A stretch of 64,000 nt of DNA from Parasponia andersonii (Eukaryota; Streptophyta; Magnoliopsida; Rosales; Cannabaceae): contig JXTB01000864.1 in NCBI GenBank assembly GCA_002914805.1, forward strand, positions 18,269 to 82,268, written 5' to 3'. Under the pieces are notes generated by a model that saw only the letters and a list, made by a program, of their open reading frames with translations, was not told the DNA's origin and did not search any database. The stretch's first letter is position 1, and each line of letters begins with the position of its first letter. Shown here one piece after another: positions 45,550-58,709 of the stretch. The position numbers and the translations under genes are program-made.

Positions 45550-48449
45550 AACCGTGGATTGTACTTTTGGTTATTGTATTTGTTTATTTGTTGTTATGTG
45601 TTTATTTTCCTAATTTGTGATTGTATGTTTGAATAAATAAAGATATTTTGTGCTTTATTTAGTAATTACTTAGTTCTAATGATAAAAACCTTGGGTAAAT
45701 TTGTGCATAACTTGTTGAAAAATATAGATATTGGCTTAGTCTTACGGATAATTCTAGTGTTAGTTCCATTTTAAGTATGAAAATCTATGTTAAGTACAAT
45801 GCTTTGATCTTTGATTTGTGTGTGAATCTAGAGAATGTTTATATGAATATGACATTTTGTTATCTCACAAGTGCTAGAATTTGCTTGATAATCTATCAAG
45901 ACAAAATCCTAGATAACATTTTACTTAGGAAATGATTTAGGCAATCTTTGGACCGTTTGAGCCTTTCAAGCTAACTGTTGATACATTCTATCCCTAGTAC
46001 ACCTATTTTGAGCTTTATAAAGTCTTTTTTTTTTAACTACACACATATTAGCTAACTTAAAATAATATCATTCAACTTTTACCCCTTGAGTATATTGATT
46101 ATTCTTATTGAATCATTTTGAGCTATGCTATGCTATTGTGAAAAGTGATACTGAAAAAAAAAAAAAAGAATAAAACAAACAAAAAAAAAAAGAGAGTTAC
46201 ACATTTGTTCATGAAAGAAAATAGGTTTTGAGGTGTGCAACTCAACAATAACAAAAAGAAAAGGGGGAAAAAAAAAAGAATAAGTGTTTGGCTATATCTT
46301 GATGGAAGAAAAAGAAATTTTGATTTTATTGGTGTGTTACTTAGTATGTGAAAAAATAGCTCTACATAAGTCCTAGAGTTAATATGCTTAAGGTTGATTT
46401 AAGCTTATTTTATCCAGAATATCAAACCTTCACCTAAGCCTATATTACAACCTTAATAAAAACCTTTTGATTCTTGATATTATGTTTATCTACATTAGTG
46501 GAGATGAATTTGAAAAACAAACTTATGGAACTTGATTGTTTTCTTTGAGATTTTGTGCTTAATATATATTTACATAAACTTATCCGAATTTCACACAATT
46601 ATAAGAGAAAGGTATTTACACATACAAAAATATGAAATTCGATCTGAGATGGGATATGTTCTTGAGCTATTCTTAATATCAAGCCAATATTTGTACTTTT
46701 CTTTCAGTTATGTTATTATCTAAGTATTGAGGAACTAATTGGAAATCATCAATATCGATACAATATCTCTTGTGTATTTTTATGTGTTTTTCTTTTTCTT
46801 TTACTTGAGGACTAGCAAAATCTTAAGTTTGTAGGTATGTTAAATCCATAAAATTAGAGTTATTTAGTTCTATTATGCCTTAAATTTTTCTATGTTCTTA
46901 TTTTAATTAACTTTTTTTTTATTTTTTTTTTGTTATTTTAATGTTTTGTTTATTTATATTGATAGAAGAATTAAACAAATGTGTTTGATGCAAAATGTTG
47001 TGAAATCGTGCCTCCTAAATAGGATTTTTCAAACTATTAGATCGAAGTTAAATCCGATATGGTCGTAATGCAATGAAAATAATGCAAATTAGAGTTCAAA
47101 CAAAGAAATGGCGTACCTGGGAAGCCAAGGCACCAAAACACTAGAAAAGTAGCACTGCAATGCCAAAAAGTGGTGCCACAGTATCAACTCTTGGGAAGTT
47201 TTAGCACCGCAGTACCAAAAATAGCACCGCGGCACCACCAACTGCATCCTGAGTCAAGACGGTCGAGATCAATTTTTTAACGATTTAAGAGTCCAAATTC
47301 AACTTGCCTTAGATTTGCATGAGTCACCTTATTAAAATCCTATCTCTAAGATTGAAAGAGGCATGCTGAGATAGAGAGAAAGGGAGTGGTAGCCATATAA
47401 AGAGAGGAAGATGAGGAAAAAGAATATCAATATATGCTCCAACCAATCTATTTCTTGATTTCTTTATCAACATCAACATCATAATTTGTTCTTAGTTTTT
47501 TTTTTCTTTTTTTTCTTATGAGTTTTAGAGAGTAGTATAGTTGAGACCAAATCTTAGAGAGAGGATTCAAGGGAGTAAGAGCCAAACTTAGAGGAGAAAC
47601 TTGACAACCTCCATGAACACCTTCAAGCTTTTCTAAGAGGGAGCTCTATAATTTTTCTTTCTTTGATTTTATATTTCTTGAATTCATAAGATTATAATGT
47701 TATTTTTCTCAATTAATATTATAAACTAAATATTTCTTTGTCTAGTTTTTCTGTGTGAACTAACCTAGTATCTTGTGTTTGTTTATTTTTCTTCTTTCAT
47801 TAACCAAATCTATTGTTGAGTTATTTGTTTTATCATATGCTTATTACTTTTACTTAATTGATCACTAAATAGATTATTGAGTGAAATTTCTATAAACTTA
47901 GAAAGGGATTAGAAATTTGGATTTAGGGAAACAACATGAGATTACCTAGTTTTGGGTAAGTTTGCATAGGATAGGAATATACCTATGTGACTTGTGTAAC
48001 CTCCTTGAGAATTACAAAACATAATGAATCTAGTCAATTTATGTTGGGAGTAACCTATTAGCTTGTCTAAGTATTTTTACTTATATCTTGGAAAAGAGTT
48101 TTTGAATACATTTAAATTCTTAGTTGATAACTCTAGAGGATTGATTAATTTACGAGAGAAATTGTGAAATAACATGACAAGAGAATGGTTGGGGAATTAG
48201 TAAACCTAGACATTTTTCTTATTGTTTATCTTTTATTCATTTTGCATGTTAGTTTAGTTACTTTTTTATTTATTAAAAATCTTTATTTCGGTTGTTTGGA
48301 TAAAGTAAGAATTGAGATAATTTTAATACTTAGCATTGAATTAGAAATCAATTGTCATGGTTTCGACACTCTATTTCTATATCTATATTACTTGTAACCT
48401 TGTGCACTTGTACAGAAGTATGTGATTTTGTAGTTGCATATTCCAACCA
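45550..48449 (+). repeat. 3' LTR of Athila/Tat-like element
   Basis: The right-hand LTR, about 2.9 kb, ends TTCCAACCA. Its last ~635 bp match the left copy. A TATA-like CATATAAAGAG near 47394, followed by transcribed-leader-like text, is a plausible LTR promoter. A GC-richer segment with repeated 'GCACCGCGGCACC' phrases lies near 47140-47250. The start is inferred from the polypurine tract. Confidence 0.65.
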
Positions 48450-50085
48450 ATACTTTGAGTTGTAAATTTAGTAGTACGTTTGCTTCTTCGATACTTGAAC
48501 GGTGCAAAAAATTCAGTTACTATTAGTGAGTATAATTTGGAGTATTTCGAGAAAAATGATATTGCTTGCATTAGCAATGTAGTAGCTACTCATTCACTAC
48601 TTTAGATAGTTCAACAGAGTCAGTGGCAAGATCAAGAATTGAGAAAAATCTAGAATCAACTCCAAAATGGTGAGCAAGTAGATAGTTAGAGTACTAATAG
48701 GGAAGAATTGACACTTTTCAATGGAAAGTTAGCAGTGGCTAATAATCTATTCCTTCGAGAGACTATCTTGACTGAAGCTCACAAATCCAAGTTTGTAATA
48801 CATCCCGGTAGTATTAGGATATACCATGATTTAAAGAAGTAGTATTGGTGGAAAGACATGAAACATGACATAGCTACTTTTGTGACTAAATGTATGACAT
48901 GTCAGTAAGTCAAAATAGAACATCAAAGACCAGCTAGATCACTTCAGCCATTGCCTATTCTAGAATGGAAATGGGATGAGATTACTATAGACTTTGTGAC
49001 GGGATTGCCAAAGACTCAAAGGAACAATGATATAGTTTAGATAATTATTGATCGAATGACTAAAACTACCTACTTTATACCGATTCAGATTGACCTTTCT
49101 CTCAACAAACTCAGTCGTCTTTATATGGATCATATTATTCATATGCATGAAGTACCTTCCAACATAGTTTCTGATAGAGATCTAAGATTTATGTTCAAGT
49201 TTTACAAAGCTTTGCAGAAAGCATAGGGAATAGAACTGAATCTCTATAGAGCTCATCACCCATAAGTAGATGGCCAATCTGAGAAAACAATTCAAATTCT
49301 AGAGGATATGCTTCACTCATATATACTAGACTTTAGTGGAAGCTGGGATGATCACTTTTCATTCGTGGAATTTGTTTATAATAATAGCTATCAAAGCAGT
49401 TTATGTATGGCTCTATGCGAGGTATTATATAGAAGACCATGCGTGTCATCCTTATGTTAGGCTAACATAGAGGAGTTACTCTTGGGCTAGAATTAATATA
49501 AGAGACTACTGAGAAGATCAATATGATTAGAGAAAGACTTAAGGTTATTCAGAGTTGTCAAAAGAGCTATGCAGATCCCTCAAGACAAGAAGTAGAGTTT
49601 GATGTTGGTGATCAAGTATATTTAAGGTCAAGCCAAGGTACAAAGTAACTAGATTTAGAGTTAAAAGAAAGTTAGCTCAAAAGTATATTGGGCCATTTGT
49701 GATTACTAGAAGAATTAGGTCAGTAGTACACCGATTGGACTTACTGCCACAACCGAGTCATGTGAACAATGTCTTTCATATTTTAATGCTGAGAAAATAT
49801 GTTTCTGACCCATCTCATGTGATTCATCATATAAAGATACCAATTCAAGATGATGTCACTTATGAAGAACAACCAATTCGAATACTAGGAAGAGAACTCA
49901 AAGTGCTTCATAACAGAGAAAATTCACTTGTAAAAGTCCTTTGGAATCATCATAAGGAAGAAGAAGTCACTTAGGAACTTAAGACAAAGATGTATGAGAA
50001 ATTCTTTGACTTGTTTAATTTTCAACTTGAGGTTGTTCTTTGAATTTATGCTTTGTACTTGAATTTTAGGATGGAATTCTTTAAA
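48450..50085 (+). pseudogene. 3' half of a second Tekay-like gypsy element (integrase to tail)
   Basis: The sequence is parallel to 28970-30530. It includes a zinc region (EAHKSKFVIHPGS, MTCQ), integrase core phrases TIDFVTGLPKT, VSDRDLRF and DGQSEKTIQILEDML, and a readable tail (49699-49974: VHRLDLLPQPSHVNNVFHIL, KYVSDPSH, KVLWNHHKEEE). Many stops occur. Everything upstream of the integrase is missing, replaced by the Athila-like LTR. Confidence 0.88.
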
Positions 50086-50096
50086 GGAGAGAATGA

Positions 50097-52902
50097 TGTA
50101 AAACCCTTTAATTTTAGTAAGGGTATTATGATCTTTTGACCCAAAGTTTTCAAAAAAAAAATGAATTTGGACGAAATTTTGACCTAGAGTCATTCGGGTA
50201 AAAAAGTGAAGAAAGTTTGAAAATTTGAGCTAAAATATAATTATTTAAGGGTGAATTTGAAAAAAGATTCAAAAGTTGGGACCAAGTGTAAATAAGTAAA
50301 ATAGTGCCCAATTAACCAGAAACTGACACGCGGTGCTACAGTTTTCGAAATTTCCCTTAATTCCTTCCACTTTCTTCTTCTTTTTCGAACAAGCCCCTGA
50401 GACCATCCCAAAACGCCAAAATCCGATGAAGCTCTATTGAACCATCTCCCGTTGCCGTTGAGTCATGCTGCCAATCGGCCTCGACACCCCGCTATCGAAC
50501 GAACCTTCTGCCATTGGTCTTAGCCCCGTCGAAGCTCACAATTGCCGAAAAACGGTGAAAAACGCTACAAATCTAAATGCTCATCGGCATCGATTTGACA
50601 ACCATTCTCCGTGAAATCAGGTGTCATGAACTCTTATCCTCATAGAAAATCTCGTAATAAGTGTTTCATAGCACAATTTTGTTCTGTTTGATTTGAATTT
50701 CGTTAGACTATTTTATATACAAATAGTTTCAGAATTAAATTTTTGATCGGACCATTAGATTGTAAAACTAATATCATTTTTAGAATCTACATTGAAAATA
50801 GTGAAATTTTATTTCTAAGCTAGCATTTTTGGGTGCTCTGAATTTAGTGNAGTTTGAAAATTTGAGCTAAAATATAATTATTTAAGGGTGAATTTGAAAA
50901 AAGATTCAAAAGTTGGGACCAAGTGTAAATAAGTAAAATAGTGCCTAATTAACCAGAAACTGACACGTGGTGCTACAGTTTTGGAAATTGCCCTTAATTC
51001 CTTCCACTTTCTTCTTCTTTTTCGAACAAGCCCCTGAGACCATCCCAAAACGCCAAAATCCGATGAAGCTCTATTGAGCCATCTCCCGTTGCCGTTGAGT
51101 CGTGCTGCCAATCGGCCTCGACACCCCGCTATCGAACGAACCTTCTGCCACTAGTCTTAGCCCCGTCGAAGCTCACAATTGCCGAAAAACGGTGAAAAAC
51201 ACCGCAAATCTAAATGCTCATCGGCATCGATTTGACAACCATTCTCCATGAAATCAGGTGTCGTGAACTCTTATCCTCATAGACAATCTCGTAATAAGTG
51301 TTTCGTAGCACAATTTTGCTCCGTTTGATTTGAATTTCGTTAGACTATTTTATATATAAATAGTTTCAGAATTAAATTTTTGATCGGACCGTTAGATTAT
51401 AAAACTAATATCATTTTTTGGAATCTATATTGAAATTGGTGAAAATAAAATATATATATATATTTACTATGTTTTGAAACAAGCACAAAAAATGGAATTA
51501 GACGGCTCAGTCATGCCTTGATTTGCATGTCGTGAGGCCAAACCCAAATTGAATAAGTTATATGTCTAACCTAGCTATTTTAGGTACTCTGAATTCAGTG
51601 ATGGTATCTGTTTCACGATTTGAAGCTCCGATTGAAAATCAAATTTTCAAACCTATAGATCAAAGATTCGAAAATGACACCCAAATGACACTAAACTTTC
51701 TCCATTGCCCCATAACACTAATTAGACACTCGATTAAGGTATAGATTCGATTATTTGATTCTAAAATTAATTAAATTCATAAATTTACATATTTTTAATA
51801 AATATAGAATTTCTTAATTTAATTTCTAAAAATTATATTTATATCTATTTTTGACCTGATTTGAGATATAAATTGCCTGGAAGACACGTCACACTAGTTA
51901 GCGTGTCATATATATAGTTTTGAACTGTTTTCTGCAGAGAATTAGATTTTTGAGTTTTGATCAAAAATGGCAGTTTTAAAGCTAAAACTTTTAGAAAATC
52001 CAAAAATTATTTAAGAACTCAGTTTTGAGGACTAAATGTTATTTAATTAAAGAATATTGCATGGTTATTTTGTGATTTTATGGAAATAGTGCATATCCTT
52101 ATTCTGTCATTCATATAATATTTGTGTGCATTCATATACTTACGCCGCCGTCAAAATTACAGTACCTAACATTGGGTACTCAGACTTACAGTCACCTCTT
52201 TAGGTGGCTCAGACTTACGGGTGACCTACTCGGATATTTCAAACATAATAATTATATACAGGGTTATATATTGGCTTGAATAGATATGTACTGGTTTTGA
52301 TAGACTTTTATAATAATTTAGAATATTTGAACTATTAGAGTATGATTTCTATTTAGATTTTGTGAACTGCTTTTAAACGGACTACTAACCACGCAGAACT
52401 TTCGACGTGAGTATATTTTTTATGTATGAAAACATAAAAGTCAATTCTCTATTAGGCCCTCTTTCTTCCTCTCATGCGGCACTCAGTGTGATTTGGACTA
52501 GGAGAATTAGATTGAGACATTACAGACTTACTAGTTTATTTATATTTTGATAAATTCCTACGAGATTTGTGAAATATTTAGAAATGAGTAGGAATTTAGG
52601 TTTCATTATAACTTAATAAAATAAATTGTAGGATTTGGACATGGTTTGTATTTTCTAAGTCAGTATTTGGGTGTGAGATATTTTGCGATGTATGACTATT
52701 AAATATCTAATTTTATTTAAGATCTATATTTAATGCGCGACGCATATCTGTGGAGTTTTATTTTTAATTAAATATTTTATCGATACTAGTTTTAAAAATT
52801 AGAGTTCCCAAAGCATTTTTCAATTATTTTTAAAATATTTTTCAGTATTTTTATTCTAAAAAACACATATTCTGACACTGACCCTGGCCTCTGGTCGTGA
52901 TA
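50097..52902 (+). repeat. 3' LTR of the second Tekay-like element
   Basis: It starts TGTAAAACCC right after a short purine tract and ends GGTCGTGATA. It contains two copies of its first ~640 bp separated by a lone N at 50850; the copies differ at scattered positions. Landmarks match the LTR at 12990-15287. Confidence 0.88.
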
Positions 52903-53460
52903 GTATTGAATAAGGGAAATCTTTTGGGTGAGATTTTATAAAAATATTACTAACAAGAGTAAGTTTGGAAACCCATTTATTTATCTCACCACAAAGTTCT
53001 TACAAGTCACAATATTGTCCTAAAAAAAATTATTTTGAAAAATGCTCCTAAAAAAAGTTATTTTTATCTCAAAACACTATTATCTTGGTTATCTAATTAC
53101 CCCATTAACAACTGAGGGACATACAAACTCATGCATGTTTTGTTTAGTCCTTCCCATTTTGAATAAAAATTATAGTTCCGGTTGTTCAAGCAAAAATCTA
53201 TTGATTTATGCTTTGATTAACAATATTTTTCCTATTTGAGCTAAAAGGATTGGAGTAAAATAATGAAGATGACTGAACTTAGAAGCTAAATTGTCACGGG
53301 AAATTGTATTAAATATGCTCCAAAATACCGGCCCCTGGTTTAACCACTGTGCTCAAATTAAAAAATCTCTAAAACTTTACGCTTTTAGACAATTTTGGAC
53401 AAAAATGTACCCCTCAAAAATTTTTGGGCATACTTTGTTCTTAAGATTTCTCTCTATATT
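52903..53460. other. Unassigned sequence
   Basis: No recognised gene or repeat. One moderately open frame (53042-53239) has no known domain. Confidence 0.4.
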
Positions 53461-53469
53461 TTTCCCGAT

Positions 53470-53621
53470 CATCTACATGATCTTCAAGCTTTGGTAAGAA
53501 AAGAAAATCAAGTTTCTCAAGCATCTCAATGGCTTCAAGATGTACATCAATATTGGTAACATTTGCTCGGAAGTGCCTGTTACATCAATATTGGTAACAT
53601 TTGCTCGGAAGTGCCTGTTCT
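53470..53621 (-). pseudogene. Possible relic exon with a 38-bp duplication
   Basis: On the minus strand a good splice acceptor (TTTTTGCAG|AACAGG, near 53622) precedes a frame reading NRHFRANVTNIDVHLEAIEM, LEKLDFLFLPKLED once one copy of the repeat is considered. A 38-bp tandem duplication (53543-53580 and 53581-53618) shifts the frame. The product is not recognised. Confidence 0.25.
53543..53618. repeat. 38-bp tandem duplication
   Basis: TACATCAATATTGGTAAC starts two identical units at 53543 and 53581. The period is not a multiple of three. Confidence 0.95.
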
Positions 53622-54554
53622 GCAAAAACATTAATTAGAGAAATAATAATCAATTATGAATAATAAACTTGTTGGCCATAATATAGGACGTGTCAAATAA
53701 TTAGGATTGTGATAAATTAGTATAGTAAAATTAAATGACAGAAATATAAATTATTGAATTTAACATAGAATTTGCATAAAAGTGGTCATATTTACATAAC
53801 TCGTCTTAATAAATAATTTATCCTCATAAAGTTATAAATATTTAAAATACAGAATTTAAATATTAAAAATTACGTGTTAAATGTTAGAAATTATGTTAAC
53901 ACGGTATAATTTGTTAGCACCTATAAATAATTAGAACAAAAAAAATAAAAGAAAATAATCGAGCTAGGGGTTAGTATTCTAAAATCTATATTATCATGAT
54001 ACAGTAATATTATAATAATAATTTAATAATATAATTTAATATAATGTAGACATATAAATATATATATGTATACATACGCACGGGGAATTAGGGATAGAAT
54101 ATAAAATTCTAGGCTACAGATTTCAAAAGAAAGGAAGATAATTAATAGTTTATATTTAGGAAGTGGATTTTGTCTAGGAATACTAGAATAGAAAGAAACG
54201 GTGGAATATTTAATCGATTTGAATAAAATAAAGTGAAGAAGATATTGGTTTCAGTTGGAGATAAATCTAGAAAGAGACAGTATATTATTCTTTGTACAAG
54301 AGAAAGCTTCGGATAATGGGCTAAAACAAAGAAAGAGTGAAATAGCAGAGAGAGAGAGGGTTTTAGATTGTCCTCACAGAGTGTCAACCTCTAAGTGGAG
54401 GTAGTGGCAAATTTTAGATAGCTAATGAGAGCTTGCCATGTATCTTCTTCAGTTTTTAGAATCCTAATAAGAATATTGATACTTGTTTTGAAATTTCAGT
54501 TTTATTTTTGTCCATGTAATTTTGATACATCGTACTTTCTTAATGGTCTCGTAT

Positions 54555-54658
54555 AATTATCACATTATTTTATGATTTAATATTTTAGTTAATAATTAAT
54601 TATAAAAATTATCACATTATTTTACGATTTAATATTTTAGATAATAATTAATTATAAA
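54555..54658. repeat. 52-bp tandem duplication
   Basis: AATTATCACATTATTTTA begins two nearly identical units at 54555 and 54607 in otherwise featureless AT-rich DNA. Confidence 0.9.
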
Positions 54659-55639
54659 ATTTTATTTCCATCAAAAAAAAATTATTAAATTTTGTCACAT
54701 TCTAAAATATAATTTATTTGTTTAAATGTTATTGGTATGCTTTAGAATAGTTTATGACTAAGTTTCAAGGTGTTCGACAAGAGATTCAAACTGTGAACTA
54801 TTTATTAAGGGTGCTTTCGTCTTTTCATTATTTTTGTTTTTCAAAGATCAAATGACTCAAAGTCGGGGATATGATAGGTAGCTAGGTAATGTAATTCTAC
54901 GGTTTCCTTATATGGATTAAAGATGCCTTTTGCAAAATTGGTCAAAAACAGTATTATTATTATTATTATTTTATTTTTATTTTATGGTATAGTTTCCCCT
55001 TTATAAGCTTGTTGTTATGTCTATCCATTGACTTTCTTCAAATTGTATTTTGTTTCAAGTTGATCAGGAATAAAGACCGAGTCCTAGAAGGAAATTACCG
55101 ACTGAGAGAACGATGAATTATACATGGAAACTACTCCATTCTTTTTACGTTTCTAATTACCTCAAAACCCCAAAAAATTATTGTTGCCAAGCAATTTGCT
55201 TATAAGTTGTCCATCAATATTAGCTGGAGAATATATTCTTCAAGCAAAGTATTACAATTATGCTCAAAATAGTTTCAACCAAAAAAAAAAAAAAAAAGCA
55301 CTCACAACAACAATAGTATGTTGATATTTTAAAACAACCTTAGTATGTTGATATTTTAAAAGTTTCTACGATCACATAGAACAAAAGCTATATAAGCATT
55401 ATTTTCTTCACAAACTAATTTTTGTTTTGGAAGGTCACAAACTAATTATAGGTTTGGAATAAACACATGCATAATATAGATATACGTATATAACAACGTT
55501 TTGCAAATCTGTGCACCCCCTTTTTTTACGTTCCTGCTAGCTTGATACATAAGTTTTCTTTCTTTCTTAATTATTTGTTTGTCTTTTTTTATCCAGCATC
55601 TAAAATTCTACTTTGTCTTCACCTCACAATATTTTTCAA

Positions 55640-57124
55640 ATGCCTCCAACTCAAAGAACCGCAAAAATAAAGACCAGAGCCAAAAGAAGAAGAAGATCAT
55701 GGTGTCTTTCGAACACAATGGGGAGAAGAAGCAAAGTGCGAAAGGTTTTGGATACTCCTTCTAATACGATTTACTCGATTCCAAGTGAGATGGTCGTCGA
55801 AATATTGGCTCGTCTTGCTGCCTCGTCCATGACTGATTTCTTCAAAACCAAGTCAAGGTAATTTAACGGCGTTATGATTGAGATTCTACTCGTTAATTTA
55901 TTTATTAAAAGGGAAAATTATATACTGGGGCAAGTACCTTGTATTTTTTGTCAAATAAGAATGACTTCTTGAAATATATATAATTACGTTAACACCCTTG
56001 GCTTAATTTTGTTTGAAGAAAAATCAATGGAACTTGCGTCATGTAATTAATTATTCGTTTAATAAAAGTAGTTCACAATTAATAATGAAAACTTGGTGGT
56101 CAAAAGTGAAATTTTTGTTAATTTGAGCCATGGAAAGGGTGTCTGTAAATTTTTTTTTCTTTCTTTCTTTTTCGAATTTTAGGGGTGTGAATTCTAAATA
56201 TTTTTAGATTAAGCGTGGTCACTGTCTCTAAATTTGAGACAAGTAAAGCAAACACATCAATGTAGCTTTCCTATTTATTGACACACACATAAATATAACT
56301 TGTGCAGTTGCAAGCTATTTTACGAAGTTGCTGATGACGACTACATTTACCGGCAAATATCGGTGGAAGAACTTGCATTTAAAATTCTTCACTGGACAAA
56401 AGAAGAATCTTCGTTCTACAATAGGTGCATGGAGAGTGGAAACCTTGAGGCATTGTATCATCAAGGAGTGGTACGTACGTATTATAAATTTTTTCTATCA
56501 CCATCCATGATTTTTTTGTGTGTTTACTCAAGAATAATATGCTCGAATATTTTTCCATTGATATAATAGTTAGATTTTTATTTTTTCAGAGATAATTGGC
56601 ATATCTGTTCAATTCTTCTAACAATATAAATTTATTTATTTTGACAGCATAAATATTTCACCTACCATCTGGAAAATGTGTCCGGTCTAGATCTTTTGAA
56701 GAGAGCCGCATGTGCTGGTCATCATGGAGCTTCGTACGTTCTTGGTATCATGGATCTACTTTGTCATGATGGAGATGAATTTACAAAGCGTGGCAGGAAA
56801 ATCCTCAGCAATATTAAAACAAGTCTTCAAATGCTAGAATGTCGCAGAAAATTACAGAGATCAGCTTGTTATAAATGGAGACTTCAAAATAAAGATTCTG
56901 TACGACGTCCGAAGCTTTTAAGCTGTCCATTTCAAGATCGAAAGCGGAGCTTATGGTGTCTGTACGATGAAGATGATCGGGATAATCTACATTGCGAGAC
57001 ATGCATATTGAATCGTGAGATGGTTGCTGTCTATAGAATGTTGACTGGTCACTCCTGTCCTTCCTATTCCTATTCTTATGGAATGTGTTTATCAAGGTCA
57101 ATTGATCAAGACACCACTATATAA
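55640..57124 (+). CDS. F-box protein, At2g35280-like (three exons)
   Basis: Exons 55640-55857, 56308-56470 and 56648-57124 join with GT/AG borders (CAAG|GTAATT, TGCAG|TTGC, AGTG|GTACGT, GACAG|CATA) and give 285 residues without stops. The N-terminus is basic (KTRAKRRRRS), a possible nuclear signal. The F-box starts near residue 47 (IPSEMVVEILARLAASSMTD) and runs across the first junction into SCKLFYEVADDD. Exon 2 gives ESSFYNRCMESGNLEALYHQ, and exon 3 SGLDLLKRAACAGHHGASYV, the conserved features of this plant family. A Cys/His-containing tail (LHCETCILN) follows. The protein would recruit unknown substrates to an SCF ubiquitin ligase. A later ATG at 55720 is an alternative start. Confidence 0.85.
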
Positions 57125-58430
57125 AACATCATGAGTGTTATTAGTGAGAATTTAAGTGAACATATAAGAATATATAATTGTTATACTAGTTTATATATAC
57201 CATTTTTATATTAGCTACGATTTTACCAAAAAAAAGGAGTCAAATTAAAGAGACATTATGAGCAAAATATTTGATTGCTTATATCTAATGGTAATTATTA
57301 GGGGCCGACTCTCTTTTGTAACTGCTTATTTGATGTTTATTAAGAAGAATACAAGTCCAAGCAACATTAGATAACACCGTAGTATCTACAATAAGATCAG
57401 CAAAAGATTTTGTTTGTGCCATGTTTTTTTACTTGTTTAATCTCTTCACAGTGGCGGATCGATGATGAAATTTGTTCCTAAGAAGTATATCAGGCGTGTG
57501 TTAAAAGGATCCAATGCGATGAATTAAGCACAAGCACTGCACTGGACAATATTTCGATTATTGGTTTTGTGTTTGACATATGTGTGGCGCCAAAACTATT
57601 TGACAAACTGAAGTAATAACGGGGCAGCTGCTTATTTTTTCATGAACATACATCACCATTTCCCTCTCTCTTTCCAAATTCAAGAAACTGTTTTCATGAG
57701 CAGTTGATTTTGTTCACTCGCTTCGACAGACATAAATGGTTTCTTCCAGAGGACTGCATTTTTCTTTTTAGAGATTTGAATAAAAGGAAATCCTCAATGT
57801 TACTCTGTCCAATAAAAAAAAACAAAAAAAAAAAAGAAAAAATAGAGGTAATTTCCATAGTTATACATCCAAGAAACGAAGCTACGGTAGATAATCCCAT
57901 AGTTAAAAATACAAGCTTAAGCCTTTACAGCATTCCAAAATGTGTTGTATGTGTGGTAAAAGCTTTAGTGGGAGGTCAGCTCTCCAGAATATGCAGCATG
58001 ATCAAAGATTACTTCCCCTGTCTATGCACGTTACCACGTATATCCCTTAACCTTGTTCTGTAATAACTTGGGGGATAATCTGGAATGGGGGTAGTACTCC
58101 GGCCTGATGAAGTAGTACTCCTCTGTCCTGAAGAGGGTAATTAATTCGGCTAACTAGTCGAACTTTGCAAACTATCCCATTTGATAACCGGCAAGGTGGG
58201 CATAACATATTGAAGCAACTGGAAAATGACATTAATTTCCAAATGTTTCAATTAGAAGGAACTTCAAAGCTTTAAATTAAAGTATCTAATGAAACTGCAG
58301 TTTTGCTCCTTTTGATAATCTATTTACAAAAGAGGTAGTAGTGTCAACTGAAAGAATACTGAACAAAAATTAACATATAAAGTTAATAAAGATCGTGAAA
58401 AGTTTATACGTAAGATAGGGAGTGGATTAG
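57125..58430. other. Downstream region of the F-box gene
   Basis: It probably includes the 3' untranslated region just after 57124. No further coding exon is recognised, although frames at 57704-58063 are open for about 119 codons with a poly-Lys stretch that suggests chance. Confidence 0.4.
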
Positions 58431-58434
58431 CTTT

Positions 58435-58507
58435 TTAGTCATCAGGATCAGAGAAACCAATCTCACGAACCAAAGACATGTTTATAGTGTACTGGTCTAC
58501 AAGTTCC
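58435..58507 (-). pseudogene. Possible terminal exon or relic, unknown gene
   Basis: On the minus strand, after an acceptor-like CTACAATTACAG (at 58508-58519), a frame reads ELVDQYTINMSLVREIGFSD, PDD and stops at 58435. It looks like the end of a host protein. Another candidate exon lies near 58591-58710, but it contains an in-frame stop and the phases do not join, so this may be a dead gene. The family is not recognised. Confidence 0.25.
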
Positions 58508-58709
58508 CTGTAATTGTAGCAGCCAAAGGATGAATGAAAATAGAAACTTAATCTAGACTAGTGATTTTGAAGCGCGTGACACACCTGGCAGTACATTATC
58601 AGTGGCACCGCCAGCTTGAAATAGCATTATGTGATGATTTTTCTGAACCGCATGATCACGGTAAACTTGGTAATGTTAAACTCCCCTGGATGCTGATCTT
58701 GATAAGCCT

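Larger units (their letters stand above)
43912..48449 (+). mobile_element. Non-autonomous Athila/Tat-like gypsy deletion derivative
   Basis: The order is truncated LTR, tRNA-Asp site, gag remnant, polypurine tract, LTR, with no pol genes. The short spacing between gag and the polypurine tract indicates that the whole pol region is missing. Truncation on the left joins it to F-box relic sequence; on the right it abuts a Tekay-like integrase fragment. Confidence 0.75.

Noticed and set aside
57704-58063. 119-codon frame downstream of the F-box gene
   Set aside because: It contains a poly-Lys run from an A-rich tract, shows no domain and has no splice signals linking it to a gene.
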